Source: Clostridium mediterraneense
Lineage (GTDB): Bacteria > Bacillota > Clostridia > Clostridiales > Clostridiaceae
Direction of reading: 5' to 3'
NCBI RefSeq assembly: GCF_900091705.1
Contig: NZ_LT594785.1
Location: forward strand, 2,128,550-2,192,549
Length of the DNA stretch: 64,000 nucleotides
Part shown: positions 9,643 to 19,182 of the stretch, piece by piece
Numbering within the stretch: the stretch's first letter is position 1
Layout: each line of letters starts with the position of its first letter
Made by a program: the position numbers and the translations under genes
Notes under the pieces: model-generated
The model's database searches: none
What the model was told of the DNA's origin: nothing
The model's input: only the letters and a program-made list of their open reading frames with translations

Positions 9643-10497
9643 TTATTTTTTTGTATAATAAGCTATCCCAACACTTCCTGGCCCAACATGAAGTCCTACT
9701 ATTGGACCTATATCCATTATAGGAGAGTCTAAACCTAGTTCATTTTTAAGTCTTTCTTTTAATTGAACTCCTTCATCTCTATTTAATATATGATAAACAA
9801 CAGTTTCTCCAAGACCTCTCTCATTCATTTTTTCTGCAATATTTTCTATCATCTTTGTTACAGCTTTTTTATGAGTTCTAACCTTTTCTAAAAGCTCAAC
9901 TTCTCCATCATTTACATGTAAAAGAGGTGTTATTTGTAATATTCCACCTATAAGAGCTGATGCTGCACCTATTCTTCCACCTTTTCTAAGATAAGTTAAA
10001 GTTCCAGGCACAAAAATTATATCTGATCTTTTAACCATATTTTCTGCATCTTCTTTCAGCTCTTTTAAAGTTTTCTTACCTTCAATTGCAGCTTTAGCAG
10101 CTTCTACAACAGCAAATCCCATGCTCATTGTTGTATTAAGTGAATCAACAAGTTCTATCTTAGCTTCTGGATATTCTTTAAGTACCATTTCTTTTATAAG
10201 ATGTGATGTTGAATATGTTCCACTAAGCTTAGATGATAAAAATATACCTAAAACTTCATGTCCATCTTTAACAGCATCTATAAAAGCTGACTTAAATTCT
10301 TCAACTGTTGGCTGTGATGAAGTAGGAATAGTATCAGATTTTGCTAATCTATTATAAAAATCTACTTGATTTACATCAACTTCTCTTTCAGCCTCACCAT
10401 CAAATATTACATTTAATGATATAACTTTAATATCGTACTTCTTTATATACTCTTCTGGAATGTAACTCGTACTATCTGTAATTACTTTAATTGACAT
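9643..10497 (-). CDS. DegV family fatty-acid-binding protein
   Basis: A 284-residue member of the DegV family, whose characterised relatives (FakB) bind a fatty acid for the kinase FakA. The N-terminal VITDSTSYIPEEYIKKYDI, TSQPTVEEF, and the central LTYLRKGGRIGAASALIGGILQITPLL are diagnostic. There is no DAK-kinase partner nearby. It begins 33 bp after the tyrA stop with no obvious terminator between, so it may be the last gene of the aromatic operon; a metabolic link to aromatic synthesis is not evident. Confidence 0.9.
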   Translation of the reverse strand: MSIKVITDSTSYIPEEYIKKYDIKVISLNVIFDGEAEREVDVNQVDFYNRLAKSDTIPTSSQPTVEEFKSAFIDAVKDGHEVLGIFLSSKLSGTYSTSHLIKEMVLKEYPEAKIELVDSLNTTMSMGFAVVEAAKAAIEGKKTLKELKEDAENMVKRSDIIFVPGTLTYLRKGGRIGAASALIGGILQITPLLHVNDGEVELLEKVRTHKKAVTKMIENIAEKMNERGLGETVVYHILNRDEGVQLKERLKNELGLDSPIMDIGPIVGLHVGPGSVGIAYYTKK

Positions 10498-10530
10498 AAT
10501 TACCTCCTAAATTTTATAATAACTCACAAA

Positions 10531-11373
10531 TTAAAGCTTCTTTCGTTTCTCTGAAGAATTAACAAATATTTTTTTAAGTTCCTTTTCATCTTGATTTTTT
10601 ATACCTATTTTTATTTTATTAAATTCTTTCTCAAAACTTTCCATTTTAGAAATTAAATTTTCTTTATTATTGATAAAAAGTTCAGACCATAAATCTTCAT
10701 TTATATTTGCTATTCTTGTTATCTCTTTGTATGAGTCACCTATGAAGGAACCTGTTTCTACCCCTAAATTATCACTATTGACTAAAGCTACTGCTATAGC
10801 ATGTGGTAATTGACTAGTAAATGCTATAATTTCATCATGTTCCATTATACTTGTTTCAACTATATTGGTAAATCCCATTTTTTTTGCAAGGAATTTAACC
10901 GCCTCTATATTCTTTACTTTATTCTCATCCCTAGTTGTTATTATAAAGTTAGCACCTATAAAAACTTTTCTAGATGCATATTCAATACCTCTTTTTTCTC
11001 TACCAGCCATTGGATGAACTAAAATAAAGTCAATATTTTTAGGTATATCTATTTCTTTTACTATACTACCTTTTATTCCAGATGTATCTATTATAGTTAC
11101 TCCAGATTTAAAAGTATCTCTATATTTATCTATAAAATTTTTTATATCCTTTGGATAAATACTTAAAAATATAATATCTGAGTTTTCTATAATATCAGTA
11201 GAAGCTTCACTTCCATCTATAGCTCCCTCTTCTATAATATTAAGCTCCTTAGCTTTATCTAAAGTCTTATTATTAATATCTATCCCCTTAATTTTAGCAC
11301 CATATATTTTTCCTCTTAAACTAAGACCTATAGAGCCACCAATTACTCCAAGTCCCACAATTGTTATATTCAC
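10531..11373 (-). CDS. tyrA: Prephenate dehydrogenase
   Basis: A 280-residue enzyme that oxidatively decarboxylates prephenate to 4-hydroxyphenylpyruvate for tyrosine. The N terminus has the nucleotide-binding GLGVIGGSIGLSLR. Substrate-site motifs HPMAGREKRGIEYA and TSQLPHAIAVAL are present. It has no fused chorismate mutase and no obvious C-terminal ACT domain, so feedback control may rest on other enzymes and on the leader. It is the last dedicated gene of the operon, 25 bp after aroQ. Confidence 0.93.
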   Translation of the reverse strand: MNITIVGLGVIGGSIGLSLRGKIYGAKIKGIDINNKTLDKAKELNIIEEGAIDGSEASTDIIENSDIIFLSIYPKDIKNFIDKYRDTFKSGVTIIDTSGIKGSIVKEIDIPKNIDFILVHPMAGREKRGIEYASRKVFIGANFIITTRDENKVKNIEAVKFLAKKMGFTNIVETSIMEHDEIIAFTSQLPHAIAVALVNSDNLGVETGSFIGDSYKEITRIANINEDLWSELFINNKENLISKMESFEKEFNKIKIGIKNQDEKELKKIFVNSSEKRKKL

Positions 11374-11398
11374 CTAAACATCCCCTCATAAAGTCTTA

Positions 11399-11839
11399 TT
11401 AATTATTACTCTTATAATTTTCTAACGCTCTTATACCTAAAATATACCCAAAATCACCAAAGCCTGAAATCTGACCTATACAAGCTGGTGCTGTAACCGA
11501 CTTATGTCTAAATTCTTCTCTTTTATATATATTACTTAAATGAACTTCTACAGTTGGAATTTCTACTCCTTTTAAAGCATCATAAATTGCTATACTATAA
11601 TGAGTAAAAGCTCCTGGGTTTATTATTATGCCATCAAATCCATCAAAATAAGCTGAATGAATTTCATTAATAATTTCACCCTCTATATTACTTTGAAAAG
11701 CTACTATTTCATGAGATAATTTTTTTCCCTCTTCTATTATATTAGAAATAATATCATCAAAATTCTTTTTTCCATATATATTTTTTTCTCTAATTCCTAA
11801 AAGATTTAAATTAGGACCATTTATAAGTTTAATTTTCAT
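11399..11839 (-). CDS. aroQ: 3-dehydroquinate dehydratase, type II
   Basis: A 146-residue cytoplasmic dodecamer-type enzyme converting 3-dehydroquinate to 3-dehydroshikimate. INGPNLNLLGIREKNIYG carries the catalytic Arg/Tyr loop; FQSNIEGEIINEIH, INPGAFTHYSIAI and VEVHLSNIYKREEFRHKS with the catalytic His are intact. It lies 21 bp after aroK. Type I AroD is not present in the window. Confidence 0.95.
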   Translation of the reverse strand: MKIKLINGPNLNLLGIREKNIYGKKNFDDIISNIIEEGKKLSHEIVAFQSNIEGEIINEIHSAYFDGFDGIIINPGAFTHYSIAIYDALKGVEIPTVEVHLSNIYKREEFRHKSVTAPACIGQISGFGDFGYILGIRALENYKSNN

Positions 11840-11860
11840 TATATCACCCTAAAAATTTTT

Positions 11861-12361
11861 TTAAGCTAAATACTCTTTAGTTTTGAGTATTATATCCTTA
11901 GCAACATCTTCAATACTTCCATCATTAATTACTTCAATATCAAGATATTTATTATAAAGATCTATTCTTTCTCTATAAAGATTAATTACTCTTTCTTTTC
12001 CATCTTTTAAAAGAGGTCTTGAATCTACATCTATATCATCTAAAATAAGTTCTAATGGTCTATTTATAAAAACTACTACAAAGTCTTTATAATAAGCCAT
12101 ATTTTCTTCTTTTTTAACTACTCCTCCACCAGTTGAAATAACAACATTATCAAATCTTGATAATACTTCACAAGTTTTTGTTTCAAAAGCTCTAAATAAA
12201 TCCTCACCTTGATTAAAAATCTCTTTAATACTTTTTTTAGAGCTTCTTTCTATAAATTCATCCATATCAACAAATTTAAAATTTAGCTTTTCTGAAATAT
12301 ATCTTCCTATTGTTGTTTTTCCCGCTCCTGGCATTCCTATTAAAACAATACCTTTCTTCAT
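11861..12361 (-). CDS. aroK: Shikimate kinase
   Basis: A 166-residue P-loop kinase phosphorylating shikimate at the 3-hydroxyl. The Walker A GMPGAGKTTIG is at residues 9-19, the shikimate-binding FVDMDEFIE follows, then the STGGGVV motif and the lid Arg in DSRPLL. Length is standard. It starts 14 bp after the aroE stop, in the same transcription unit. Confidence 0.95.
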   Translation of the reverse strand: MKKGIVLIGMPGAGKTTIGRYISEKLNFKFVDMDEFIERSSKKSIKEIFNQGEDLFRAFETKTCEVLSRFDNVVISTGGGVVKKEENMAYYKDFVVVFINRPLELILDDIDVDSRPLLKDGKERVINLYRERIDLYNKYLDIEVINDGSIEDVAKDIILKTKEYLA

Positions 12362-12375
12362 AAAACCTCTCTTAT

Positions 12376-13194
12376 CTAAATAAACTTTTCTCTTAATTTT
12401 TCATAAATATCAATTTCTATTTTTTTATCTACTTTAAAGTCATTCCAAATTTCTTCAGCTTTCATAGCTTGAGCAACAAGCATATATAAGCCGGTAACTG
12501 TTTTTAATCCTTTTTCCTTAGCTTCTCTTAAGAATCTAGTTTCTTCAGGATTATATACAATATCACAAGCTACTTCAAAATTTTCAAATATACTTTTATC
12601 TATAGCTGTTGTTTCAATACTTGGATACATTCCACAAGGAGTTGTATTTATAACTGCATATGCTTTTTCTATATTTTCAAGCTCATCATAATTTATAAAA
12701 TCTATATCATTATTATTAAACTTTTCTTTAGCTAACTCCTTATCTCTTGATACTAAAACTACTTTACTAGCCCTAGCATCTAAAAGACAATAAACTATAG
12801 CTTTTGAAGCTCCACCTGAACCTAAAACATAAAAAACTTTATCCTCAATTTCAACATTATCCTTTAAAAGCATTTCCTTAAAACCATAATAATCCGTATT
12901 ATAACCATAACTTTTATTATCTTTTATAAAAATAGTATTTATAGCTCCTATTTTCTTTGCTTCATCAGAAATATAGTCAAGTTGTGGAATAATCTCTTCC
13001 TTATATGGAATAGTAACATTAGCTCCCTTTATTCCTAAAGTCTTTAAAGACTCAACAGCATTTTTTATATTTTCTCTTTTTATAGAAAACAGATTATATT
13101 TCCCATCGATATTTACTTTTTCAAATAAACTCTCATGTATTTCTGGAGAAAGGCTATGACCTAGCTTTTCTCCTATAAGTCCAAATAACTCCAT
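12376..13194 (-). CDS. aroE: Shikimate dehydrogenase (NADP)
   Basis: A 272-residue reductase of 3-dehydroshikimate. The substrate-binding GEKLGHSLSPEIH, catalytic Lys in GANVTIPYKEEI, GAINTIF, YGYNTDYYGF and nucleotide motif GSGGASKAI are all intact. Length is normal. It sits between pheA and aroK. Confidence 0.95.
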   Translation of the reverse strand: MELFGLIGEKLGHSLSPEIHESLFEKVNIDGKYNLFSIKRENIKNAVESLKTLGIKGANVTIPYKEEIIPQLDYISDEAKKIGAINTIFIKDNKSYGYNTDYYGFKEMLLKDNVEIEDKVFYVLGSGGASKAIVYCLLDARASKVVLVSRDKELAKEKFNNNDIDFINYDELENIEKAYAVINTTPCGMYPSIETTAIDKSIFENFEVACDIVYNPEETRFLREAKEKGLKTVTGLYMLVAQAMKAEEIWNDFKVDKKIEIDIYEKLREKFI

Positions 13195-13214
13195 ATTAAA
13201 TCACCTAAGCTTTC

Positions 13215-14330
13215 TTATTCGTATCTTTTATAAGCACCAAGTATTCTAAACTCTATACTTGATTTATTTATCTGTTCTAAAGCTTTTTTAACTTCTAAAT
13301 CTTCAATATTTCCATCAACATCTATATAAAAATAATAATTAAATGAACCATTTCCAACAGGTCTTGATTCTATCTTCCTCATATTTATATTATTATCTGA
13401 AAATGCTTTAAGCTCATTCCATAGAGTTCCTGCTTTATTATCAAGATTAAAAGCAAAGGTTAACTTATTACAAAGTTCTGTTGTTTCAAGATTTTTTCCT
13501 ATAATTACAAATCTTGTATAATTTTCTTTTTCATTATTTATGCTTTTTCTTAAAATATCTAATCCATAAATTTTAGCTGCTCTTTCACTAGCTATTGCAG
13601 CTTTTGTCCTATCATTTTCCTCACTTACATATCTAGCACTTATAGCTGTATTATAATATGGTATCATTTTTGCCTTATTTAAAGATTTTAAATATTCACT
13701 ACTTTGCTCGAACCCTTGAATATGTGAATAAACTTCTTCTATTTCATCTATTTTTGTTCCACTTACTCCAATTAGATTATGTTCTACTTTAACTAAAGTT
13801 TCACCTACAATATTAAAATTATACTTTTTAAGTAAATCATAAACATCTGTAATAGAGCCTGTTGAAGAATTTTCTATAGGCAAAATTCCATAATCAACTT
13901 CATTAAATTTTAAGGCTTGAAAAACATCTTCAAACTTATCATAATTTTGTCTTTTATAATCTTCTCCAAAATAATTTATAAGAGCTTCTTCTCCAAATGA
14001 ACCAGGTACTCCTTGGTAGGCAACCTTTATTTCTTTTCCTTTTCCCAAAGCTGCCTCTCTTTGCCCTATATTTTCAGCTTGATACTCCTTACTTATATCC
14101 ATAAGGCTATGAAGCATTTTTTCTGTATATGCCTTTAACTCTGGAGTCTTTACTCTTGCCACATTTTTTTCAATAACTTCATCTTCTCTTTGCTTATTAA
14201 ATATAGGTAAATTATTTACTTTCTTATATCTTGCAACATCTAAAACTATATTCATTCTTTCTTCAAAAAGTTCTATAAGCTTTTTATCTATCTCATCAAT
14301 TCTTTTTCTACAATAGTCTAGATCTTTCAT
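13215..14330 (-). CDS. pheA: Bifunctional chorismate mutase / prephenate dehydratase
   Basis: A 371-residue fusion for phenylalanine synthesis: an AroQ-type chorismate mutase at residues 1-85, a prephenate dehydratase from about 108 (VAYQGVPGSFGEEA, YGILPIENSSTGSI) to about 285, and a C-terminal ACT domain (about 290-365). In the ACT domain the ESRP motif is intact (IESRPVG), but the usual GALV motif appears as AGTLW, which could change Phe sensing. Both chorismate mutase for the Phe branch and prephenate for TyrA come from this operon. The start follows a short A/T-rich gap after aroC. Confidence 0.95.
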   Translation of the reverse strand: MKDLDYCRKRIDEIDKKLIELFEERMNIVLDVARYKKVNNLPIFNKQREDEVIEKNVARVKTPELKAYTEKMLHSLMDISKEYQAENIGQREAALGKGKEIKVAYQGVPGSFGEEALINYFGEDYKRQNYDKFEDVFQALKFNEVDYGILPIENSSTGSITDVYDLLKKYNFNIVGETLVKVEHNLIGVSGTKIDEIEEVYSHIQGFEQSSEYLKSLNKAKMIPYYNTAISARYVSEENDRTKAAIASERAAKIYGLDILRKSINNEKENYTRFVIIGKNLETTELCNKLTFAFNLDNKAGTLWNELKAFSDNNINMRKIESRPVGNGSFNYYFYIDVDGNIEDLEVKKALEQINKSSIEFRILGAYKRYE

Positions 14331-14382
14331 ATACCTCTATCTCCTTTTTACACTCTATACCCCCTAAACCTCGTAGCCAAAT

Positions 14383-15462
14383 TTATTTTTCCATTAAAGC
14401 ATCTAAAACTGCAATTGCTGAAATAGTTTCTATTACAACTAAAGCTCTTTGAACTATACAAGGATCATGTCTACCATGTATTTGTATAATCTCATTTTGC
14501 ATTGTTTCTATATTTACAGTTCTTTGATCCCTACTAATAGATGCTGTTGGCTTTATAGCAACTCTATGAATAATAGGCATTCCATTGCTTATTCCACCTG
14601 TTATTCCACCATTATTATTTGAATAAGTTTTTATCTTTCCATCCTCAATATAATACTCATCATTAGCCTGTGAACCTTTCATCTTAGTTATATTAAAGCC
14701 CTTTCCAAACTCTATTCCCTTAACTGCTGGTACTGAAAATGCAAGACTTGCTATTCTACTTTCTAATGAATCAAAAAATGGGTCACCAACTCCTGCTTCA
14801 AGTCCTATTATTGCAGTTTCTATAACTCCACCAACTGAATCTAAATTATTTTTTGCTTCTAAGATTTTATTTTTCATATCTTCAATCTTTGAATTATCTA
14901 AAACTGGTAGTTCTTTTTCAAGTAAAGATTCTAAAATTTCTTTATTTATTGAAATATCATCAAAAAATTCATCCTCTATATCAGCTATTGCTTTAATATG
15001 AGCTCCAACTTTAATTCCTTTTGATAAAAGAATTTGTTTTGCCATAGCTCCAACAAATACTAAAGGTGCTGTAATTCTTCCTGAAAAATGTCCACCACCT
15101 CGATAATCATTAAATCCCTTATATTTAACAAAGCCAGGATAATCTGAATGTCCTGGTCTCATTAAATCTTTAGTTCTTGAATAATCTTTAGAACGTGTAT
15201 CCGCATTTTCTATCATCATTGATATAGGAGCTCCTGTTGTTTTTCCTTCAAATATTCCTGAAAGAATTACAGGTTTATCAGCTTCTTTTCTAGTTGTTGA
15301 TAATCTGTTTCTACCTGGTGCTCTTCTTTCCATTTCTTTTTCTATTGCTTGCATATCAATTTCTATGCCTGGTTCTATCCCATTTACAACTACGCCTATT
15401 GCTTTTCCATGTGATTCACCAAAAATAGATATTTCTAAATTATTCCCCCATGTTCCACTCAT
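14383..15462 (-). CDS. aroC: Chorismate synthase
   Basis: About 359 residues, FMN-dependent, converting EPSP to chorismate. The start is ATG 15462 (MSGTWGNN) because AGGAGG lies eight bases upstream; the GTG three codons earlier is inside that spacing. Motifs GESHGKAIGVVVNG, RRAPGRNRLSTTRKE, RPGHSDYPGF, RGGGHFSGR and GRHDPC are intact. The 5' end overlaps the 3' end of aroA by 23 bp, indicating coupled translation. Confidence 0.95.
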   Translation of the reverse strand: MSGTWGNNLEISIFGESHGKAIGVVVNGIEPGIEIDMQAIEKEMERRAPGRNRLSTTRKEADKPVILSGIFEGKTTGAPISMMIENADTRSKDYSRTKDLMRPGHSDYPGFVKYKGFNDYRGGGHFSGRITAPLVFVGAMAKQILLSKGIKVGAHIKAIADIEDEFFDDISINKEILESLLEKELPVLDNSKIEDMKNKILEAKNNLDSVGGVIETAIIGLEAGVGDPFFDSLESRIASLAFSVPAVKGIEFGKGFNITKMKGSQANDEYYIEDGKIKTYSNNNGGITGGISNGMPIIHRVAIKPTASISRDQRTVNIETMQNEIIQIHGRHDPCIVQRALVVIETISAIAVLDALMEK

Positions 15463-16732
15463 TAAATTCACCTCCTAGTGATTTAAAATCCTGCCAAAAT
15501 CCTGGATATGATTTTGATACACATGCAGGATTCTTTAAAATAACTTCTTCCTTACAAACTGTTGAAGCAATAGCTAGACTCATAGCTATCCTATGGTCAT
15601 CATGACTAAATACTTCTCCACCTTTTAAGCTCTTAACTCCATTTATAATAAGCCCATCTTCAAGTTCTATTATATTAGCTCCAAGTTTATTAAGTTCTGT
15701 TGTAATAGCATTTAATCTATCACATTCCTTAATTCTAAGTCTTCCCGCATTAATAATTTTTGTTTGACCTTCTGCAACTGAAGCAACTACTGTAAGTATT
15801 GGTATTATATCTGGACAAGAAGATCCATCTATTACTGTTGATTTAAGACCACAATTAAACACTGTAAGTCCCTTATTTTCAATAAATAATCTTCCGTTCA
15901 TATTTTCTAATATTTTTATAACTTCCTTATCTCCTTGTAGTGAATCTAAGTCTAGATTCTTTGATATAACATCATTCTTAAGTATTGAAGCTGCTAAATA
16001 AAATGCACCTTGAGAATAATCTCCTTCAACATCATAATCAAATGGTTCATACTTTTGATTACCTTTAATTACAAATTCTTTATAATTATGATTTATAATA
16101 TCTATCCCAAATCTCTCTAGCATTGATAAAGTTAAATCGATATATCCCTTTGATTCAAGTTCTGTACTTATTATTATTTTTGAATCTGTATCAAGTAAAG
16201 GTAATGTAAACATTAATCCTGTAATAAATTGAGAACTAATATTTCCTGGAATTGTAAATTCGTCACCATTAAGCTTGCCTTCTATTTCTAAATTTAAAAC
16301 TCCCTCTTCATATTTATATTCTATTCCTTGCTTATCAAATATATTGTAATAAATATCTAGAGGTCTCTTTCCTAAATTACCTCTACCTATAAATTTTATT
16401 TTATTTTGCTTTGCAATAGATATTGGAACTAAAAATCTAAGAGTTGAACCTGATTCATTACAATCTATAGTCTTAATCTCATTAGAATTTTCTTTAAAAA
16501 CTCCTCTTCCATCTATAATAAAGCTCTTATCATCTTTTTGTTCTATCTTAGCCCCAAGTGATTTCATAGCTTGCATTGTAGCTATAATATCATCTGATAA
16601 ATCTATATTTCCTATAGTGCTTACCCCATCTGCTAAGGCAGCACATATCACAGCTCTATGAGCCATACTTTTTGATGGAGGAACTATAACTTCACCGCTC
16701 AATTTTCTAGGACTTATTTTTATCTTAGTCAT
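15440..16732 (-). CDS. aroA: 3-phosphoshikimate 1-carboxyvinyltransferase (EPSP synthase)
   Basis: A 430-residue enzyme adding enolpyruvate from PEP to shikimate-3-phosphate. Motifs visible: PPSKSMAHRAV, NESGSTLRFL, GRGNLGKRPL, GNISSQFITGL, DYSQGAFYL, RLRIKECDRL and HDDHRIAMSLAIA. Full length with intact N and C termini. It starts about 12 bp after aroB ends and overlaps aroC at its 3' end. Confidence 0.95.
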   Translation of the reverse strand: MTKIKISPRKLSGEVIVPPSKSMAHRAVICAALADGVSTIGNIDLSDDIIATMQAMKSLGAKIEQKDDKSFIIDGRGVFKENSNEIKTIDCNESGSTLRFLVPISIAKQNKIKFIGRGNLGKRPLDIYYNIFDKQGIEYKYEEGVLNLEIEGKLNGDEFTIPGNISSQFITGLMFTLPLLDTDSKIIISTELESKGYIDLTLSMLERFGIDIINHNYKEFVIKGNQKYEPFDYDVEGDYSQGAFYLAASILKNDVISKNLDLDSLQGDKEVIKILENMNGRLFIENKGLTVFNCGLKSTVIDGSSCPDIIPILTVVASVAEGQTKIINAGRLRIKECDRLNAITTELNKLGANIIELEDGLIINGVKSLKGGEVFSHDDHRIAMSLAIASTVCKEEVILKNPACVSKSYPGFWQDFKSLGGEFNEWNMGE

Positions 16733-16743
16733 AATAATACCTC

Positions 16744-17793
16744 CTACTCAAAAAATTTATAATCAGTCTTATATATAAAACTTTCTCCTATATCTTTTAA
16801 TAAAATTACATTTAAATTATCATTAATATTCTTCTTATCAAGTCTTATTGCTTCAATAAGCTTATTATTTTCAACATCCGCACTAACTGGCAGATTATAT
16901 TTTTCTAAAATACTCTTTATTTTAAGAGCTACTCCTTTATTAGTAAGTCCTATATTTTCACTAATAAGAGATATTTGATACATTCCTATCCCAACTGCTT
17001 CACCGTGACTAAAAGTTTCATAATTATAGAAATTCTCAATAGCATGACCTAAAGTATGACCAAAGTTTAAAAGCATTCTTTCACCTTTATCTTTTTCATC
17101 ATTTTCTACAACCTGTCTTTTTATATCACAGCAAGTAAATATAATTTCATCTATATTTTCTTTAAGTTCTTTTTTATCTCTAAAGGATTCTAATTTACTA
17201 AATAAATCTTTATCCTTAATAAGTCCATATTTTATAACTTCACCTAATCCATCATTAAAATATTTCTCTTCAAGAGTATTTAAAATATCAGTATCTATTA
17301 AAACTCTCTTTGGATGATAGAAACTTCCAACAAGATTTTTTCCTCTATCTAAATCTACAGCAACTTTTCCACCTACACTTGAGTCAACTTGTGCTAAAAG
17401 TGATGTTGGAATTTGAATAAAATCAATACCTCTTAAAAATGTTGATGCTACAAAACCAGCAAGGTCTCCAACAACTCCACCACCAAAAGCTATAATCAAG
17501 TCACTTCTTGTTAATCTAAAATCTAAAAGCTCATTATATATAGGAAGGAGTGAAGAAAAGTTTTTACTTTTCTCCCCTGCCTTAATAGCAATAAATTTTA
17601 CTTCATAATTTGCAAGCTCTAATTGCTCCTTTAATTCATTGCAGTAAATAGCTTCTATATTAGTATCAGTTATAACAACTATTCTATTTCCAGCAAAAAC
17701 TTCTTTTATATATTTTGAAAAATCTTTTCTAAGATTTTTCTTAATTAAAATATCATATTCCTTTCCTGGTATAGAAACTCTTAAACTTCTCAT
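16744..17793 (-). CDS. aroB: 3-dehydroquinate synthase
   Basis: A 349-residue NAD-dependent, metal-requiring enzyme cyclising DAHP to 3-dehydroquinate. Visible motifs: [31 protein letters not shown], the metal ligands in [22 protein letters not shown] and [11 protein letters not shown]. Its ATG overlaps the aroF stop by one base (TAATG), so translation of the two genes is coupled. Confidence 0.95.
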   Translation of the reverse strand: MRSLRVSIPGKEYDILIKKNLRKDFSKYIKEVFAGNRIVVITDTNIEAIYCNELKEQLELANYEVKFIAIKAGEKSKNFSSLLPIYNELLDFRLTRSDLIIAFGGGVVGDLAGFVASTFLRGIDFIQIPTSLLAQVDSSVGGKVAVDLDRGKNLVGSFYHPKRVLIDTDILNTLEEKYFNDGLGEVIKYGLIKDKDLFSKLESFRDKKELKENIDEIIFTCCDIKRQVVENDEKDKGERMLLNFGHTLGHAIENFYNYETFSHGEAVGIGMYQISLISENIGLTNKGVALKIKSILEKYNLPVSADVENNKLIEAIRLDKKNINDNLNVILLKDIGESFIYKTDYKFFE

Positions 17794-18806
17794 TATATTT
17801 CTCTTCCTACTGCTTTAGCTATTACTCTAAGTTCTTCAATAAGCTTTTCGTATTCTGATGGTTTTATTGATTGTTGTCCATCACATAAAGCATTGGCTGG
17901 ATCATTGTGAACTTCTATTATAAGTCCATCAGCTCCTACTGCTACAGCAGCCTTTGATAATGGGTCAACCATCCATGCTTTACCTGCAGCATGACTTGGG
18001 TCTACTATTACTGGTAAGTGACTAAGCTTTTTAATTGCTGGAATAGCACTTAAATCTAAAGTATTTCTTGTGTAAGTTTCAAAAGTTCTAATTCCTCTTT
18101 CACAAAGTATAACTCTTTCATTTCCTCCAGCCATTATATATTCAGCTGACATTAAAAGTTCTTCTATTGTTGCTGATAAACCTCTCTTTAATAAAATAGG
18201 CTTATCTGTTTTTCCAAGCTCTTTTAATAAGTCAAAGTTTTGCATATTTCTTGCTCCAACTTGGATAACATCAACATCATCAACAAACTTATCAATCATA
18301 CTTGTTGACATTATTTCAGTAACTATTGGAAGTCCTGTTTCTTTTCTTGCAAGCTTTAAAAGTTCTAAACCTTCTGCTTCAAGTCCTTGGAAGCTATAAG
18401 GTGAAGTTCTTGGCTTAAATGCACCACCTCTTAAGAATCCAGCTCCTATTTCTTTTACTGCTTTAGCTATTCCTGTTACTTGTTCTGCACTTTCAACTGA
18501 GCAAGGTCCAGCTATTAAAGCAAGTTTCTTTCCACCAATTTCTCTCCCACTAATATTGAATATTGAGTTTTCTGGGTGGAATAATCTATTTGCCTTTTTA
18601 TAAGGCTCTTGAACGCTCATTATCTTTTCTACATTTTTATTTGCTTCAATTTTTGATGGATCTACTTTACTTGTATCTCCTATAATTCCTAATATATTTT
18701 TTTCTTGACCATTTATCATTTGTACGTCTACTCCTAAACTGTGAATTTTATCTATTAATTTCTTTACCTCTTGTTCTGGTGTTTTTTGTTTTAAAATTAC
18801 TATCAT
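17793..18806 (-). CDS. aroF: 3-deoxy-7-phosphoheptulonate synthase (DAHP synthase)
   Basis: A 337-residue type I-beta DAHP synthase, first step of the shikimate pathway (PEP plus erythrose-4-phosphate). Residues 1-75 form the ferredoxin-like regulatory domain found in Thermotoga-type enzymes, which is known to bind Tyr or Phe. The catalytic barrel shows IAGPCSVES with metal ligand Cys102, [29 protein letters not shown] and VDPSHAAGK. It is the first enzyme gene of the operon, about 120 nt downstream of the attenuator hairpin. Confidence 0.96.
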   Translation of the reverse strand: MIVILKQKTPEQEVKKLIDKIHSLGVDVQMINGQEKNILGIIGDTSKVDPSKIEANKNVEKIMSVQEPYKKANRLFHPENSIFNISGREIGGKKLALIAGPCSVESAEQVTGIAKAVKEIGAGFLRGGAFKPRTSPYSFQGLEAEGLELLKLARKETGLPIVTEIMSTSMIDKFVDDVDVIQVGARNMQNFDLLKELGKTDKPILLKRGLSATIEELLMSAEYIMAGGNERVILCERGIRTFETYTRNTLDLSAIPAIKKLSHLPVIVDPSHAAGKAWMVDPLSKAAVAVGADGLIIEVHNDPANALCDGQQSIKPSEYEKLIEELRVIAKAVGREI

Positions 18807-18928
18807 AACTAATCATCCTCCTAAATCTTTCACTTTATTTTTTAATTTATATTTATTTTTTAAAACTGATACTGATTATTTGAAACTAATACGATATTTA
18901 TTTTATATTATATTTTTGATTATAAAGT

Positions 18929-18962
18929 AAAAAAAATAAGACTCTCTCTAATGAGTCTTATT
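18929..18962 (-). terminator. Attenuator terminator upstream of aroF
   Basis: Minus-strand hairpin with arms 18953-18962 and 18935-18944 (AATAAGACTC and complement), an 8-base loop, and a run of eight U at 18936-18929. It lies between the leader peptide stop and aroF, so it must be read through for operon expression. Confidence 0.88.
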
Positions 18963-19026
18963 TTAAAACAATATGCCCGTTTTGCCAATATTAATATAGA
19001 GTCAATTATATTTATCCCCTCATTAG
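18948..19026 (-). promoter_or_regulatory. Antiterminator pairing segments of the aromatic attenuator
   Basis: The leader-peptide tail contains CTAATGAG (19019-19026 on the minus strand), perfectly complementary to CTCATTAG (18948-18955), which is the end of the terminator's first arm plus its loop. Pairing these eight bases removes part of the first terminator arm. A ribosome that reaches the leader stop codon (19012-19014) would cover 19019-19026 and let the terminator form. A ribosome stalled on the earlier Phe/Tyr cluster leaves it free. A second segment, GACTCT at 18998-19003, could also pair with AGAGTC in the terminator's last arm. Confidence 0.72.
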
Positions 19027-19140
19027 GTAAAATTTATTTATTTTTTTATAACAAAATAGAGCCATGCTAAAGTAAAAGCTTAGGCTATAATAAAAGCTAT
19101 AAAAATATCCTACAAAATTTTTACCTATTTGATTAAACAT
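19012..19140 (-). CDS. Phe/Tyr-rich leader peptide of the aromatic operon
   Basis: A 42-codon ORF with an ideal ribosome site (AGGAGG, five bases before ATG 19140). The peptide starts MFNQIGKNFVGYFYSFYYSL and has 8 Phe and 7 Tyr among 42 residues, with no Trp; the run at residues 12-24 is especially dense. This matches the products of the operon it precedes (Phe via pheA, Tyr via tyrA). The stop is followed by a terminator and the antiterminator pairing. The peptide is probably not functional itself; its translation senses charged Phe and Tyr tRNA. Too short for ordinary gene finders. Confidence 0.88.
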   Translation of the reverse strand: MFNQIGKNFVGYFYSFYYSLSFYFSMALFCYKKINKFYLMRG

Positions 19141-19182
19141 AATTGCCTCCTAAATTTCTAATTAATTCCAATTTTAGTTTTT

